This document shows positions 62,766 through 64,000 of a stretch of 64,000 nt of DNA, piece after piece (the stretch's first letter is position 1; every line of letters begins with the position of its first letter). The notes beneath the pieces are model-generated. The model worked only from the letters and a program-made list of their open reading frames with translations, was not told where the DNA came from and ran no database searches. Source of the DNA: JAVVHH01 sp964613945 (GTDB lineage Bacteria > Pseudomonadota > Alphaproteobacteria > Acetobacterales > Acetobacteraceae); NCBI GenBank assembly GCA_964613945.1, contig CAZTJC010000004.1, positions 113,205-177,204 of the forward strand, written 5' to 3'. The position numbers were made by a program, and so were the translations under genes.

Positions 62766-64000
62766 TCAACCGTAAACCAGGTTGGGCAAGCCCATGGCAA
62801 TTCCGGGCACGAAGGAAAGGATCACCACGGCCAGGGCCATCAGGATAACGAAAGGCAGCGTGCCCCAGATGATCGGGCCCAGGCCGATATCGGGCGCGAT
62901 CCGGTTGATGACGAAGATGTTGAGGCCGACGGGCGGATGAATGAGGCCCATCTCCATCACCACCGCCATGACCACGCCGAACCACACCAAGTCGAACCCG
63001 GCGGCTTTCAACGGTGGGAGGATAATGGGTGCGGTCATCAGGATGATCGACACCGGCGGCAGAAAGAAGCCGAGTGCCACCACCAGCAACAGGACAGCGA
63101 ATAGCAGCAGCCAGCGGCCGAGATGCAGGCCGACGATCCAACCGGCCGCATCCTGACTGATATGCAGGTAGCTCATCACATAAGAGTAGAGCAGGCTCAT
63201 GCCGATGATCATGAGCAGCATGCCGCTCTCGCCGAGCGTGCCGGCGAAGATCGGCTTCAGATCGGCCAGCTTATACGCGCGATAGACCACCGCGATCAGC
63301 ACAAGCGCGAGCATGGCTCCGAGGCCGGCCGTCTCGCTCGGGGTGGCGATGCCGCCGTAAAGCGCGACCATGACGCCGGTGAGCAGGATCAGAAACGGCA
63401 CCACGCGGGGTAGCGAGGCGAAGCGCTCCCGCATCGTGTAGGTGTCCTGACGCAGGATCTCGCTGCGCAACCCGCCACCTTCGGCGATGCCGCTCGCGGC
63501 CGCGAACTCCCGACGCCAGCGAAAGATCGCGTAGCTGGAGAACAGTACCACCAAAAGGATGCCCGGCCCGATGCCGGCGAGGAACAGGCGACCAAGGGAT
63601 TGCTCGGCGGCAACGGCGTAGAGGATGAGCACGATGCTCGGCGGTAGCAGGATGCCCAGCGTGCCGCCGGCTGCGACCAGCCCGGCGGCGAAGCCCGGCG
63701 AGTAGCCGCGGCGGCGCATTTCGGGGATGCCGGAACTGCCGATGGCGCTGCAGGTCGCTGGGCTGGAGCCGGCCATGGCGGCGAACAGGCCGCAGGCGAT
63801 GACCACGGCGACGCCGAGGCCACCCGGGACGCGGCCGAGCCAGGTATGCAGCGCGTCGTAAAGATCCTTACCGGCCCTAGACTTGCCGATCGCGGCGCCC
63901 TTGAGGATGAACAGCGGAATGGTCAGCAGCGTGATGCTGGCCAGCTCCTCGTAGACGTTCTGCGCCACGGTATCGAGCGAGGCGGCAGGCATGAAGCCGA
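62766..64000 (-). CDS. dctM: TRAP transporter large permease (DctM), 5' end beyond the window
   Basis: At least 411 residues of a TRAP-type dicarboxylate transporter large membrane subunit; the frame is still open at base 64000, so the first residues are missing. Conserved blocks are LLTIPLFILKGAAIGKSRAG, CGLFAAMAGSSPATCSAIGS, GTLGILLPPSIVLILYAV, ATPSETAGLGAML and MEMGLIHPPVGLNIFVIN. With a small DctQ subunit and a periplasmic DctP, expected to the right, it uses ion gradients to import organic acids. Confidence 0.93.
   Translation of the reverse strand, partial: GFMPAASLDTVAQNVYEELASITLLTIPLFILKGAAIGKSRAGKDLYDALHTWLGRVPGGLGVAVVIACGLFAAMAGSSPATCSAIGSSGIPEMRRRGYSPGFAAGLVAAGGTLGILLPPSIVLILYAVAAEQSLGRLFLAGIGPGILLVVLFSSYAIFRWRREFAAASGIAEGGGLRSEILRQDTYTMRERFASLPRVVPFLILLTGVMVALYGGIATPSETAGLGAMLALVLIAVVYRAYKLADLKPIFAGTLGESGMLLMIIGMSLLYSYVMSYLHISQDAAGWIVGLHLGRWLLLFAVLLLVVALGFFLPPVSIILMTAPIILPPLKAAGFDLVWFGVVMAVVMEMGLIHPPVGLNIFVINRIAPDIGLGPIIWGTLPFVILMALAVVILSFVPGIAMGLPNLVYG

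Overview
The window is 64 kb of very GC-rich chromosome from an alphaproteobacterium. Gene content points to the Rhodospirillales/Acetobacteraceae neighbourhood: a bacterial Tim44-like protein, SecB, a two-domain glutamine-dependent NadE, a yfgM-bamB-der block, HWE/HisKA_2 histidine kinases with LOV domains, several ACS-type MFS carriers, and two promoter-like motifs resembling the alphaproteobacterial general-stress sigma factor EcfG. No species is claimed. Genes are packed tightly and many are coupled by ATGA or TGATG overlaps. No gap without a gene exceeds about 300 bases. I saw no rRNA, CRISPR array, insertion sequence or complete prophage; one tRNA (Lys, CUU) is present.

Layout. 1-3.9 kb (minus): Tim44-like protein, a DPPY methyltransferase and lutABC (lactate oxidation; lutC runs off the left edge). 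4-6.5 kb (plus): histidine phosphatase, secB, cysK and a small HTH-like protein, closed by a REP-like palindrome. 6.5-8.7 kb: a Tat-exported molybdopterin lipoprotein with its cytochrome b partner, divergent from an exported protein with an internal repeat. 8.7-10.6 kb: FAD oxidoreductase and glutathionyl-hydroquinone reductase. 10.7-13.9 kb: a photosensory operon, LOV kinase / single-domain response regulator / LOV-PAS-HWE kinase. 13.9-18.2 kb (minus): nadE, acyl-CoA dehydrogenase, phosphotransferase. 18.2-20 kb (plus): thiolase and small proteins. 20-23.2 kb (minus): DUF3829 protein, DUF892 stress ferritin-like protein, SDR and DoxX-like protein. 23.2-28.9 kb (plus): YcgN, two aldolase families, a PEP-CTERM protein, a HerA/DUF853 ATPase and a cold-shock protein. 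28.9-31.6 kb (minus): a coupled acyl-CoA-dehydrogenase-like / PIG-L deacetylase / GT2 set. 31.7-34.8 kb (plus): an AaeB-AaeX-AaeA type efflux system.

Around 34.8 kb the composition changes. To the left the plus strand is markedly C-rich whatever the gene direction; to the right this bias disappears. The right part starts with heptose genes (gmhA and a fused nucleotidyltransferase-GmhB), a glycosyltransferase of the PEP-CTERM/exosortase-associated type and an acyltransferase. Then come an SDR plus MFS pair, yfgM-bamB-der (outer-membrane assembly and ribosome GTPase), a TonB-like protein with a CDF metal exporter, an MFS carrier, CsbD, a flavin reductase, a branched-chain amino-acid type ABC system (livJ, livHMGF) split by an OprB-like porin, tRNA-Lys, a membrane-anchored AAA ATPase, an exported argininosuccinate-lyase-like protein with an MFS carrier, Nudix and unknown genes, and a TRAP large permease cut by the right edge.

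The most unusual items are the two-LOV-kinase operon, the exported lyase homologue in which a catalytic His is replaced, the AAA-TM-beta-domain ATPase, and the scattered PEP-CTERM/heptose/glycosyltransferase surface-polysaccharide genes.
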